64,000 nucleotides of DNA from an uncultured Corynebacterium sp. (GCF_946223165.1 NZ_CAMIBP010000012.1:8843-72842), one strand, 5' to 3'. Numbered from the stretch's first letter, positions 26,069 through 34,517 are shown. The notes: generated by a model not told the origin, from the letters alone. Numbers and translations: made by a program.

Positions 26069-26719
26069 TTAGCCCGCGAAGTGCACATCGATGACGGCAT
26101 CCGGATCGATACCAGTGATGATGCCCTCATAGAAGTCGATGGCCTGCTCCTCCAACAGCTCGCGGTTCTGCGTAAGCTGCTTGTTTTTCTCATCGTCATT
26201 GAGGACTTCGGTCACCGCAGCCGCGGCATCAATATCGTCGGTGAGGATCGACAAAACGCCATTGTCCTCAATGACCGTTTCAAAATGCTCATCCGAGTGT
26301 CCGATGAATATGAATTCAGGAACATCCACGCGGTAAGCGTGCTCCCCGGTCGAGACGACGCGGACGTCCGTGCCTTCGATTCCCAGCTTGGCCTTGTAGT
26401 CATACTGGATAAGCTGCGTGCGCTCCGACCACGGGACATCGAACTTCCACAGCTTGGCTTCCTTATCCGTCCGGTGCAGCCCTTGAATACCCAGGCTCAC
26501 CAACACCACTTGTTCCTCACGACTTATTGCCTGGATCACCTTGGAATCCGTGGACTCCGTCACCGTGGTGATGGGGTCCTGGAGCGCCTCCCGCAGCTTG
26601 TATCCACCTACGCCGAGGACGGCGACGGCCAGCAGCAGCAAGATGAGCAGTACCGCTACCACCTGCTTGAGCGGATTCCGGGTGGCCTTCGCGTGAGTCG
26701 CATCATAAGGGCTGGGCAT
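26069..26719 (-). CDS. Single-pass membrane protein, possibly DUF4230-like
   Basis: A 216-residue protein with a basic N-terminus, one transmembrane helix (VVAVLLILLLLAVAVLGVGGY) and a hydrophilic extracellular domain with ISREEQVVLVSLGIQG, VDVPEFIFIGHSDE and a Glu/Asp-rich end. The layout resembles DUF4230 proteins, but I am not certain. ATG 26719 has AAAGGGG upstream; the frame is open further but without a start signal. Function unknown. It lies between the excalibur gene and a tRNA gene. Confidence 0.7.
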   Translation of the reverse strand: MPSPYDATHAKATRNPLKQVVAVLLILLLLAVAVLGVGGYKLREALQDPITTVTESTDSKVIQAISREEQVVLVSLGIQGLHRTDKEAKLWKFDVPWSERTQLIQYDYKAKLGIEGTDVRVVSTGEHAYRVDVPEFIFIGHSDEHFETVIEDNGVLSILTDDIDAAAAVTEVLNDDEKNKQLTQNRELLEEQAIDFYEGIITGIDPDAVIDVHFAG

Positions 26720-26835
26720 CGAAACCCCTTTCTGGTCAACGGACGCGGCAACATTATTCGCAGCCGCACCATGTACAGCGCCGCGGTCATAACGTTCATT
26801 CCCGCGCCTCCTGCCCACACAACTGGGGACATGAG

Positions 26836-26867
26836 AAAAGGCCACCCAACCTCGTCAGATAGCCTTT
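26836..26867 (-). terminator. Terminator of tRNA-Leu
   Basis: AAAGGC ... GCCTTTT stem directly behind the tRNA on the minus strand, ending in CCTTTTCTC. Confidence 0.55.
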
Positions 26868-26873
26868 ACAGTG

Positions 26874-26955
26874 TGCGCCCGGGGAGACTTGAACTCCCAC
26901 GCCATAAGACACTAGAACCTAAATCTAGCGCGTCTGCCAATTCCGCCACGGGCGC
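26874..26955 (-). tRNA. tRNA-Leu (anticodon UAG)
   Basis: A complete class II tRNA of 82 nt including the discriminator A. The acceptor stem is GCGCCCG/CGGGCGC. The anticodon stem CTAGA/TCTAG holds loop TTTAGGT, anticodon TAG. The variable arm is long and the T arm carries GTTCAAGTC. CCA is not encoded. Confidence 0.95.
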
Positions 26956-27087
26956 GCGAGTGCCGTCCCGCATTCACAAGCGGCACTTCGGATTAGAAGC
27001 TTAGCAAGCCACATGCCAACGGTACTAACCGGCGGTCCCGCCCGGGGGAGATCCAACTTTTGGAGGAAGATGAGTAGGCTATACGGC

Positions 27088-27570
27088 GTGAGCAACAACG
27101 AATCGTCGGCCCAACCCGCCCCCAAGCGGCGCGCGTCCATCAAGGTCAGGTGGTGGCATATCCTCCTGATCGCGGTGACCGTGGTGTCCTTCTTAGGGCT
27201 CGCATGGTGGCAGTGGACCCGATTCCGATCGGGCTCCGGCACCTTTCAGAACTTAGGATATGCCTTCCAATGGCCTCTCTTCGCTGCCTTCGTCGTCTAC
27301 GCATACCGCACCGGGGTGCACTACGAAAATGAGCGCATTGATGCCGAAAACCAAGCCTTGGACGCAGGCGACGACACTTTTGAATACGTCTCACTCCGCG
27401 AGGTCCGCCACGGCAAGGTGACGAAGATCGACGAGAGCTTCCTCCCCCAGCGCCCGCAGGTCAACGTGGAGGAATTCAACGCCCTCAACGTCCAGCGCCG
27501 CCGGACCACGGCCGACGGCGACATCGACGTGGAAGGGCCCGGTGCTCCAGAACCCCCGGCGACGCGCTAG
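27088..27570 (+). CDS. Conserved actinobacterial membrane protein (LprD / Rv1343c-like)
   Basis: A 160-residue protein with two hydrophobic spans (WWHILLIAVTVVSFLGLAWW and QWPLFAAFVVYAYRTGV) and a charged C-terminus. Position next to the DUF3817 gene and convergent with rdgB matches Rv1343c-Rv1342c of M. tuberculosis. GTG 27088 lies 7 bases behind TAGGCT (27075-27080), a leaderless start. ATG 27070 is in frame, but its AGGA sits only one base away. The Trp-rich first span has been linked to transcription-factor-like names in some annotations without support. Function unknown. Confidence 0.8.
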   Translation: MSNNESSAQPAPKRRASIKVRWWHILLIAVTVVSFLGLAWWQWTRFRSGSGTFQNLGYAFQWPLFAAFVVYAYRTGVHYENERIDAENQALDAGDDTFEYVSLREVRHGKVTKIDESFLPQRPQVNVEEFNALNVQRRRTTADGDIDVEGPGAPEPPATR

Positions 27571-27632
27571 CCCGTATCTGCCCCACCCTTTATGTTATTC
27601 ATCAGACCAGAGTTTTTGAGGAAAGAGTTTTT

Positions 27633-27980
27633 ATGACTACCACCGTTCACCCCGACCGCCAAGCACGCGTGAAGACGGCGCTCAACATCTTTTCCGTCAT
27701 GGCGTGGATCACCGGTGTTTTCCTGCTCGCGCTCGTGGTGCGCATGGTGTGCCAGTACATCCTCAAGCTGGACATTCCGGAGTGGGCCACCTGGATCGCG
27801 ATCGCTCACGGCTGGGTCTACATCGGTTACGTCATCTCCGTCATGAATCTGGGCATGAAGGCGCTGTGGCCGTTTAGCCGCATCCTCGGCACCGCGCTGG
27901 CCGGCGTGGTCCCCTTCTTCTCCTTCTTCATGGAGGCATCCCGCCGCAAGCAGGTGAAGGAAGAGTTCCAGCTGTCCTAA
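27633..27980 (+). CDS. DUF3817 integral membrane protein
   Basis: A 115-residue protein with three hydrophobic segments. The family motif AIAHGWVYIGYVISVMNLG and a C-terminal FFMEASRRKQV are visible. GAGGAAAGAG lies upstream of the ATG. It follows the LprD-like gene by 62 bp, as in mycobacteria (Rv1342c). Function unknown. Confidence 0.88.
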   Translation: MTTTVHPDRQARVKTALNIFSVMAWITGVFLLALVVRMVCQYILKLDIPEWATWIAIAHGWVYIGYVISVMNLGMKALWPFSRILGTALAGVVPFFSFFMEASRRKQVKEEFQLS

Positions 27981-28011
27981 AACCGCCAGCCGATGCTGGC
28001 GCGAAGCGCTG

Positions 28012-28048
28012 TCAGGGCCGCCCGCTATGGGCGGCCCTGACCTGTTTT
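28012..28048 (+). terminator. Terminator between DUF3817 and rdgB genes
   Basis: A perfect 12-bp stem TCAGGGCCGCCC/GGGCGGCCCTGA with a 5-base loop, followed by CCTGTTTT on the plus strand. It separates the two convergent genes. Confidence 0.85.
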
Positions 28049-28658
28049 AGACCTGCTGTGCCAGACGGGCGAGCACCTCGGTGAGCTGCGCGAGTGCGCG
28101 GCCGCGGTGCGACACCGCGTTCTTCTCCTCGGGGCTCATCTCGGCCGAAGAACGCTCCTCGCCTTCAGGTTGGAATAGCGGGTCGTAGCCGAAACCGTTG
28201 GCACCCTGCGGTGCGCGCAAGAGGTGACCCGGCCAGCGGCCCTCCACCACGTGCTCTTGGCCGTCCGGTGTCACAAGAGCACACACGGACACGAAGGCAG
28301 CGCCGCGGCGGGAGTCCGGCACGTGGGACATCTGGCCTAGGAGCAACTCGTTGTTGGCCGCGTCGTCGCCGTGTCGACCGGACCAACGCGCGGAGAGCAC
28401 GCCCGGCATGCCGTTGAGCTCGTCGACCGCGATACCGGAGTCGTCGGCGAGGGTGGCTAGCCCGGTGTGTGCCACACCGGCGCGGGCCTTAATGAGGGCG
28501 TTGTCGGCAAAGGTGCGCCCGTCCTCGACGGGTTCGTCGTACGAGGGGGCATCGGCCAGCGAGAGCACCTCGATGCCCTCGATGCCGGCGTCGGCGAGGA
28601 TGCGCTCCAGCTCCGCGAGCTTCTTCTTATTGTTGGAAGCGACGAGGAGCTTTACCAT
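28047..28658 (-). CDS. rdgB: dITP/XTP pyrophosphatase (Ham1/RdgB)
   Basis: A 203-residue house-cleaning nucleotidase that hydrolyses ITP, dITP and XTP to monophosphates and so keeps deaminated purines out of DNA. Family motifs: LLVASNNKKKLAELERIL, TFADNALIKARAG, TLADDSGIAVDELNG, GRWPGHLLRAPQGANGFGYD and SHRGRAL. The start overlaps the rph stop (ATGGTAA), as is usual for this pair in actinobacteria. Confidence 0.96.
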   Translation of the reverse strand: MVKLLVASNNKKKLAELERILADAGIEGIEVLSLADAPSYDEPVEDGRTFADNALIKARAGVAHTGLATLADDSGIAVDELNGMPGVLSARWSGRHGDDAANNELLLGQMSHVPDSRRGAAFVSVCALVTPDGQEHVVEGRWPGHLLRAPQGANGFGYDPLFQPEGEERSSAEMSPEEKNAVSHRGRALAQLTEVLARLAQQV

Positions 28659-29380
28659 CCCAGGGCCGCCTTCTGGGCCTCGATGAGCTGGTAGCAGCCC
28701 TTCTCCGCGAGGTCGAGCATCTCATTGAGCTCGGTGCGGCCGAACAGGCCGTGCTCGCCGGTTCCCTGGATTTCCACAAAGTTGCCGGAGGACTGCATGA
28801 CGACGTTAAGGTCGACCTCCGCGCGGGAATCCTCCTCGTAAGGCAGGTCGAGAGACGGGCGGCCGTCGATAATGCCGACGGAGACCGCGGCGATCGGATC
28901 GAGCAGCGGCTCACCCGGGACGACGCCCTCGTTCTTCAGGAACTCGATAGCGTCCGCAAGCGCCACGTAGGCGCCGGTGATGGAGGCAGTGCGGGTGCCG
29001 CCGTCGGCCTGGAGGACATCGCAGTCGAGCTGAATGGTGTTCTCACCCAGCTCACCCAGATCGACCGCGGCGCGCAGGGAGCGGCCCACGAGGCGGGAAA
29101 TCTCGTGCGTGCGGCCCTTGACCTTGCCCTTCATGGACTCGCGCGCGTTGCGCTCCAGCGTCGCGGCCGGAAGCATGGCGTACTCGGCGGTCAGCCAGCC
29201 CTCGCCGGAGTCCTTCTTGAAGCGCGGCACGCCGAACTCCACGGACGCGGTGCACATAACACGGGTGTTGCCGAACTCGACGAGCACGGAGCCGGCCGGG
29301 TTCGTGGTGAAATTGCGGGTAATACGGACGGGGCGCAGTTCATCGAGGGCGCGGCCATCCGCGCGGCGGAAATCAGACAT
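28652..29380 (-). CDS. rph: Ribonuclease PH
   Basis: A 242-residue phosphorolytic 3'-exoribonuclease that trims tRNA precursors. Motifs: GSVLVEFGNTRVMCTASVE, AEYAMLPAATLERNARES, LDCDVLQADGGTRTASITGA and VVMQSSGNFVEIQGTGE. ATG 29380 lies 7 bases behind TAGGGT (29393-29388 on this strand), so it is probably leaderless; an in-frame GTG three codons upstream falls inside that spacing. Confidence 0.96.
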   Translation of the reverse strand: MSDFRRADGRALDELRPVRITRNFTTNPAGSVLVEFGNTRVMCTASVEFGVPRFKKDSGEGWLTAEYAMLPAATLERNARESMKGKVKGRTHEISRLVGRSLRAAVDLGELGENTIQLDCDVLQADGGTRTASITGAYVALADAIEFLKNEGVVPGEPLLDPIAAVSVGIIDGRPSLDLPYEEDSRAEVDLNVVMQSSGNFVEIQGTGEHGLFGRTELNEMLDLAEKGCYQLIEAQKAALGW

Positions 29381-29532
29381 GCGTTCCACCCTACCCGCAC
29401 GTCGATCCCCTCGTGCAGATGCATAAGTGCCAAAGAGGAGCCCAATTTTCGCTTTCGGGCCGCTCCATTAGCACTCGGTCCAGTGCGTTGGCACTGATGC
29501 AGGTTACTGATGCAGGTTACGGACAAGCCGGC

Positions 29533-30303
29533 CTAGAAATCGAACTCCATGTCCGGCTGACCGAGGATGATCTCCCCGGAAAACTCGGCGCGGGCGGCAG
29601 CCAAGGTAGCCTCTGCATCGCCCCACGGCTGCAAGTGAACGAGCACGAGCTTCCTCACGCCGGCCTGGGCGGCGAGGCGGCCGGCTTCCGCACCAGACAT
29701 GTGCATATTGGGGGCCTTGCCCTCGCTGGACTCGCCCCAGGCGGCCTCACACAGGAAGACGTCCGCGTCCTGGGCCGCCGGGATGAGGCCTTCGGTGTAC
29801 GCCGAGTCCGCGGAGTAGGCGACGATGGCACCGGTGCGGGGGTCCTCGACGCGCAGCGCATAGGTCTCCACCGGGTGAATGGCACGGAACGGGGTCATGT
29901 AGACGCGGTCCACCAACTCACGCTTGCCGTGCTCCCACGCGGAGAACGCGAAGGTATCGGACATATCATCCACACCATTGGGCTGGTCGTCTGAGGACAG
30001 GCGCCCTAGGTGCGTGGGCGTGGCCTGCGGACCAAAGCAGTAGTTGCGGGACTGGGCCGGGGCCTCGGGGTGGAAGCGACGCCACACCATGAGCGACGGG
30101 AAGTCGAGGCTGTGATCCGCGTGAAGGTGGCTAAACGTCACGTGAGCGTGGCAGGGATCCTGGTGGCGCTGCAGCTGAGCCAGCGTGCCGGGGCCCATGT
30201 CCATAACGATGGAAGGGGCGTCTTCAAAAGACAGGAGGTAGCCGGACGCCGCGTTGCCGGGCACGGGCACGCTGCCCGAGCAACCAAGAATGGTCAACTT
30301 CAT
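29533..30303 (-). CDS. Metallo-beta-lactamase-fold hydrolase, probable cAMP phosphodiesterase (Rv1339/CpdA-like)
   Basis: A 256-residue MBL protein. SHLHADHSLDFPSLM is the HxHxDH metal motif; AIHPVETYALRVED, VAYSADSAYTEGL and NMHMSGAEAGRLAAQAG supply the remaining ligands. The gene has the syntenic position of Rv1339, between murI and rph, which has been reported as an atypical class II cyclic-nucleotide phosphodiesterase; I recall a related CpdA in C. glutamicum. It would then lower cAMP and so affect GlxR control. Start at 30303; an ATG three codons earlier is also possible. Confidence 0.82.
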   Translation of the reverse strand: MKLTILGCSGSVPVPGNAASGYLLSFEDAPSIVMDMGPGTLAQLQRHQDPCHAHVTFSHLHADHSLDFPSLMVWRRFHPEAPAQSRNYCFGPQATPTHLGRLSSDDQPNGVDDMSDTFAFSAWEHGKRELVDRVYMTPFRAIHPVETYALRVEDPRTGAIVAYSADSAYTEGLIPAAQDADVFLCEAAWGESSEGKAPNMHMSGAEAGRLAAQAGVRKLVLVHLQPWGDAEATLAAARAEFSGEIILGQPDMEFDF

Positions 30304-30370
30304 GGGGACCATCGTTCCACGAATCCGGGGAAAATGCGCGTTTTCTCCAGGTTTGGGAGGAAAAAGCTGT

Positions 30371-31174
30371 CTATGCCGAAATGTGGTTGAACTCACCGGG
30401 GCTGCGGCCGAGGAAGCGCGAGGCCAGCCGGTTGAAGATCTCCGGATCACCCGTGGACTCGAAGACCAAGCTCGGCACGTTGCCCTCGGGGGCCAACATA
30501 TCGGCCTCGGTGAGGATGCGCAGGACGTCCTTCGCTGTCTCCTCGGCCGAGGAGACGAGGGTGACGTTATCCCCCACGGCCAGCTGGATGACGCCGGAGA
30601 GCAGCGGGTAGTGCGTGCATCCAAGCACGAGGGTGTCCACGCCTTGGGCCTGCAGCGGCGAGAGGTAGTTCTCCGCTAGGCCCAAAATCTGGCGACCCGA
30701 GGTGATACCGCGCTCCACGAAAGGTACGAAGTCCGGGCACGCGACGGCGTGGGCCTCCACAGAGGGATTGACGGCGAAGAGGTCCTGGTAGGCGCCAGAG
30801 TTCACGGTGCCTTGTGTGCCGATGACTCCGATCTTGCCGTTGCGCGTCGTGGAGATGGCGCGGCGCACGGCTGGGCGGATGACCTCGACAACGGGAATGT
30901 CATAGCGCTCGCGCGCGTCATGCAGGAACGCCGCGGTGGCGGTGTTGCACGCGATAACGAGCATCTTGCATCCCTGCTCCACCAGCTGATCCGCGATAGC
31001 GGTCGACAGCTCGCGGACCTCGGCGATGGGGCGGGGGCCGTAGGGACCGTTTTTCGTGTCACCGAGGTAGAAAATGGACTCCTGCGGCAGCTGGTCCATG
31101 ATGGTGCGCGCGACGGTGAGGCCGCCCACCCCTGAATCGAAGACTCCAATGGGCGCACTGGGATCGGTGATCAT
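30371..31174 (-). CDS. murI: Glutamate racemase
   Basis: A 267-residue enzyme that makes D-glutamate for peptidoglycan. Catalytic cysteines lie in VIACNTATAAFL and LVLGCTHYPLL; the N-terminal GVFDSGVGGLTVARTI and YLGDTKNGPYGPRP are family signatures. Its ATG overlaps the rhomboid gene stop (ATGA), so the two are translationally coupled. Confidence 0.97.
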   Translation of the reverse strand: MITDPSAPIGVFDSGVGGLTVARTIMDQLPQESIFYLGDTKNGPYGPRPIAEVRELSTAIADQLVEQGCKMLVIACNTATAAFLHDARERYDIPVVEVIRPAVRRAISTTRNGKIGVIGTQGTVNSGAYQDLFAVNPSVEAHAVACPDFVPFVERGITSGRQILGLAENYLSPLQAQGVDTLVLGCTHYPLLSGVIQLAVGDNVTLVSSAEETAKDVLRILTEADMLAPEGNVPSLVFESTGDPEIFNRLASRFLGRSPGEFNHISA

Positions 31175-31893
31175 GCGTTCGCCTTCTTCAGCGCGCGAAC
31201 CGGGTCATCCGAGGTGATGGTCATGCCCGCGAGAATGCCGCCGATGGCGCCAAAGAGGTGCCCCTGCCAGCTCACGCCGGAGTCCGTAGGCAGGACGCCC
31301 CAGACGAGACCGGAGTAGGCAAAGGCAAGGATGATGCCGGTGAGAGTCTGCGTCAACGAGCGATTAAAGATGCCGCGGACGATGAGGTACGCGAGCCAGC
31401 CGTAGATCATGCCGGAGGCGCCAATGTGCAGCGTGCCCGGGCCGCCGAGGAGCCAGGTACCGATGCCCGCGACGAGCATGACAATGGTGGAGACTTCCCA
31501 GAACGCGCGGCGCCCCGAGAGACCCACGATGAAACAGAAGACAGCGCCCGGGATGGAGTTGCCGATAAGGTGCTCCCAATTGGCGTGGAGCAGTGGAGCA
31601 AAGAAGATGCCCCAGATGCCGGAGAAGTCGAGCGGGCGAATACCGAAGCTGGCCAGGCTGCCACCAAACAGGATGACGTTGACGATGTGGACGGCCCAGA
31701 TAACCACGAGGTAGCCGATGGCGAAGGTCAGACCCGAGCGGATGCGGCCGGAACGGGTGTAGTTAGCCGAGTCGCCCCTGTTGACGCGCTGCGGGGGCAG
31801 GTTGGAACCCGGCATGCCAGAAGGCATGCCGGACATGCCGGGTGTGCCGGAGGAACCGGAATAGGTGTAGTTGTAAGATCCGCTCGAAGTCAT
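31171..31893 (-). CDS. Rhomboid-family intramembrane serine protease
   Basis: A 240-residue protein with a Ser/Gly/Pro/Met-rich cytosolic N-terminus (about 45 residues) and six hydrophobic spans. The nucleophile is in HIGASGMIYGWLAY (GASG) and the partner His in SWQGHLFGAIGGILAG; LLHANWEHLIGNSI matches the rhomboid HxxxN region. Orthologous position to Rv1337. No ribosome-binding site is evident; a TAGTGT box stands 10 bases before the ATG. Confidence 0.9.
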   Translation of the reverse strand: MTSSGSYNYTYSGSSGTPGMSGMPSGMPGSNLPPQRVNRGDSANYTRSGRIRSGLTFAIGYLVVIWAVHIVNVILFGGSLASFGIRPLDFSGIWGIFFAPLLHANWEHLIGNSIPGAVFCFIVGLSGRRAFWEVSTIVMLVAGIGTWLLGGPGTLHIGASGMIYGWLAYLIVRGIFNRSLTQTLTGIILAFAYSGLVWGVLPTDSGVSWQGHLFGAIGGILAGMTITSDDPVRALKKANA

Positions 31894-31957
31894 AATGGCA
31901 CCAACACTACTAGCTCACCGGGCATTTCGTCCGGCGAGACCGGCGAGTTCTCAGCGC

Positions 31958-32887
31958 TTACCGGGCAAGCTCCCCGTACGTTGTCAGCCCGTAGCCCGGC
32001 ACGGCACCGGTGACGGCGGCGACGATGGCGGCCTCGACGGCATCGGCAGCAGCGGCGCACAGCTGCGCCATCGCCAACGCGTCGACGCCTGGGTTCTCCA
32101 CGGCGGTCGACAGCCCGAAGATGGTATCCCCGTCCAGCGGCGAGTGCGCGGGGCGAACGGCGCGGGCGATGCCGTCGTGTGCGGTGAGCGCCAGGCGCTT
32201 GGCCTGGGCCTTGGTGAGAGGGGCATCGGTAGCCACCGCGCCGATGGTGGTGTTGAGCTTGGCCTGCTTCGGATCCGGGACCTCGGCGTAGGCCTGCGGG
32301 TCGATGCCGTAGCGGGGATCGCCGAAGAGGCGACCGGTAGCCACGTCGATGACCTCGCCCACCGGATTGGCCACCATGAAGGCCTCGACGGTGAATTCGC
32401 CGCTGGCAGTGGGAACCTGCAGCGCGGCGCGCCCGAAGCCGCCGCGCAGCTTGCCTGCGGTGGCGCCGCAGCCGGCGCCGACAGTGCCCACGGCATCATC
32501 GTCAGCGGCCATGGCAGCGCAGATGGCCACCGCACCGTCCTCGGCCGCCGGGTAATGGACCTCGCCCACGATGAGATCGAAGATGACGGCGCCGGGGACG
32601 ATGGGAACCCGCGGTCCGGGGATGGATTCACCAAAGACCGGGAAACCAATGCCGTGGGTCGCAAGCTCCCGCATGGCGCCGTCAGCCGCGGCGAGACCAA
32701 ACGCAGAGCCTCCGGAGAGCACGATGGCATGCACGCGTTCGACAGTGTTATGCGGTTCCAGCAGATCCGTCTCGCGCGTGCCTGGACCACCGCCGCGCAC
32801 GTCGACGGACGCGACGGCCCCGTGCTCGCCGCAGTAGAGCGCGGTCACCCCAGTATCGCCGAGGGACACGTGGCCAACGCGGATCAT
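31958..32887 (-). CDS. P1-family (DmpA-like) peptidase, Rv1333 type
   Basis: A 309-residue self-processing N-terminal-nucleophile hydrolase related to DmpA L-aminopeptidase/D-esterase. RVGHVSLGDTGVTALYC opens the chain. HAIVLSGGSAFGLAAADGAM is the family motif, and the cleavage/nucleophile site lies in KQAKLNTTIGAVATDAPLTK. The start overlaps the preceding stop (TGATG), so it is coupled to the DUF2017 gene. In mycobacteria mec-cysO-cysM follow here; they are absent. Confidence 0.9.
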   Translation of the reverse strand: MIRVGHVSLGDTGVTALYCGEHGAVASVDVRGGGPGTRETDLLEPHNTVERVHAIVLSGGSAFGLAAADGAMRELATHGIGFPVFGESIPGPRVPIVPGAVIFDLIVGEVHYPAAEDGAVAICAAMAADDDAVGTVGAGCGATAGKLRGGFGRAALQVPTASGEFTVEAFMVANPVGEVIDVATGRLFGDPRYGIDPQAYAEVPDPKQAKLNTTIGAVATDAPLTKAQAKRLALTAHDGIARAVRPAHSPLDGDTIFGLSTAVENPGVDALAMAQLCAAAADAVEAAIVAAVTGAVPGYGLTTYGELAR

Positions 32888-33423
32888 CAGTCCATCATCG
32901 CCTGCAGCAGGGAATCCTGCGCGAAGGCCAGCCACTCAACCACCGCGTCCTTATCCGCCATCGCCCCCTCCGAGGGGAAGTCCCCCGCAGCAATGTAAAG
33001 ACGCAGATCATTGAGCGCGGTCACGAAAGCGCGTGCCTCATCCTCATCGAGAGACACGTCAACGCCGCCGGTGGGGCCGAGCGCCTCATTGAGGACCTGA
33101 AGGTTACCCAGCTTGGCGCGGGCGATGTCGTTTTCATGGAGAGAGCGCAGCAGCGAGGCGTCCCCCTCGAACTCCTCATCACCGGGCTTCTGAAAATCCG
33201 GGAACAGGCGGGCCAGGGACGGATCCGTGGGCGCGTCCTTGTGGCCGGACTGCATTCCCATCATCTCCGCGAGCTCATCCTTGGGCGCCGATTGGGCGCG
33301 CCGGATAATGGCCTCGCTGACGGTGGCGGTGAGATCACCGATGACTTCCCGCTCAATGGGCTCGAAGCGGGTGACGTACCGAGCCGGACGCATGAGTGAC
33401 TTTTTCTTTTTCCAAGGCTGCAT
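32887..33423 (-). CDS. DUF2017 protein (AosR/Rv1332-like)
   Basis: A 178-residue protein with a basic start (MQPWKKKKS) and a helical domain: FEPIEREVIGDLTATVSEAI, then SAPKDELAEMMG and DPSLARLFPDF. The same gene sits between clpS and the P1 peptidase in M. tuberculosis, where it has been described as a redox-responsive regulator (AosR). The ATG at 33423 was chosen because AAGGGAA, overlapping the clpS stop region, lies upstream; ATG 33393 is an alternative. Confidence 0.85.
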   Translation of the reverse strand: MQPWKKKKSLMRPARYVTRFEPIEREVIGDLTATVSEAIIRRAQSAPKDELAEMMGMQSGHKDAPTDPSLARLFPDFQKPGDEEFEGDASLLRSLHENDIARAKLGNLQVLNEALGPTGGVDVSLDEDEARAFVTALNDLRLYIAAGDFPSEGAMADKDAVVEWLAFAQDSLLQAMMD

Positions 33424-33436
33424 CGAACGTTTTCCC

Positions 33437-33811
33437 TTATCCCGCCTGCTGCATGGTGGCCCACAGACCAGCGATCTGCAGCTTCTTGACGTCTGCCTCA
33501 ACCTTGTCCCGCTCCCCCGTGCTCACGGCGGCCTTTCCTTCGGTGTGGACCTGCATCATGAGCTCGTTGGCACGCTTCTTGTCGTAGCCCAGCACTGTCT
33601 GAAACACGTACGAAACATAGGACATGAGATTGACGGGGTCATCCCACACGATGCACATCCACGGCAGGTTCTCGCTCGTAGCGACCTCAATCTGGATGTC
33701 TTCATCAAGCTCCGGCGTAGCCATGGGGGAACCAAGGATTACTCCACCGCCGGGCAGCGCGTCAGCCGCGACCGGGGATGCGGCACAGCGGGGGTACAAG
33801 GGGGCAGTCAT
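33437..33811 (-). CDS. clpS: ATP-dependent Clp protease adaptor ClpS
   Basis: An adaptor that hands N-degron proteins to ClpC/ClpA. The core WMCIVWDDPVNLMSYVSYVF and GKAAVSTGERDKVEADV are diagnostic, ending LWATMQQAG. ATG 33811 lies 7 bases behind TAGGCT (33824-33819 on this strand), giving a leaderless 124-residue form with a 29-residue extension. ATG 33724 would give the usual length (95 aa) but lacks a ribosome site. The start codon interlocks with that of the divergent gene at 33810. Confidence 0.92.
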   Translation of the reverse strand: MTAPLYPRCAASPVAADALPGGGVILGSPMATPELDEDIQIEVATSENLPWMCIVWDDPVNLMSYVSYVFQTVLGYDKKRANELMMQVHTEGKAAVSTGERDKVEADVKKLQIAGLWATMQQAG

Positions 33812-34517
33812 GGTTTACAGCCTAATCAATTCACTGCGGGAGATCGACACCACTGAGGCCACGTCTCCTTCCCTGAGTGCGCCATTCGGGGCGTCGAGCG
33901 CTTCCCCAGCCGAGCGCGGCACGTACCTCCAGCACGGCACTGGGAAAGACCTCACGACCGGCCAGCTCACCCGCGAAGATGCCGTCGATCTGCTCAAAAC
34001 GGTCCTCACTTTTGTCACCGTTGTCGGCTCCATCCTCATCACCGTGGGCGCCATCTGTGCGGGAGGAAGAGGCGAGAGCGGCACCGACGCTTCAGCTCCG
34101 GACTCCGCTTCGACTGACGCCATTTATGACCAATACAACACCCCACCCGTCGACGTGCAGGTGCAGCTTGCCGCGCTGGAGGATTCCCTCTACGAGGATC
34201 TGGGGGCGTGGCGCCGCCAGATCGGCGCATCGGAACTCAATCCGGATCCCAACTTGCGACGTGACGCCGACATTCAGGCCACCGCGTCCGCAGTCAACGG
34301 CCAGCCGACCGCGCTGAAGGGAAACACCGGCACGCTCATCATGAGCCAGGAATACACCGAGGACGGCGCCTGGGCAGTGGCTGAGCGCATTGCGCATTCG
34401 CCCGCGTGGATTAACGTCATTCAGAGCCAGGAGTACACCGCCGTGGGCGTGAGCGTGAAGTACAGCAACACCGCGGATCGCGGCAAGCTGATGTGGGTGG
34501 CCATTCAGCTGGGCTAG
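33810..34517 (+). CDS. Membrane-anchored protein with a CAP/SCP-like extracellular domain
   Basis: A 235-residue protein with a 70-residue cytosolic start, one transmembrane helix (LLKTVLTFVTVVGSILITVGA) and an outer domain. LAALEDSLYEDLGAWRRQIG, LNPDPNLRRDADIQATASA, HSPAWINVIQSQEYTAVGVS and KLMWVAIQLG follow the pattern of CAP (SCP/PR-1) domains, though the usual active-site histidines are not all evident. Start ATG 33810 has AAGGGGG 5 bases upstream and TACAAG as a possible -10. Function unknown; probably cell-envelope associated. Confidence 0.65.
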   Translation: MVYSLINSLREIDTTEATSPSLSAPFGASSASPAERGTYLQHGTGKDLTTGQLTREDAVDLLKTVLTFVTVVGSILITVGAICAGGRGESGTDASAPDSASTDAIYDQYNTPPVDVQVQLAALEDSLYEDLGAWRRQIGASELNPDPNLRRDADIQATASAVNGQPTALKGNTGTLIMSQEYTEDGAWAVAERIAHSPAWINVIQSQEYTAVGVSVKYSNTADRGKLMWVAIQLG

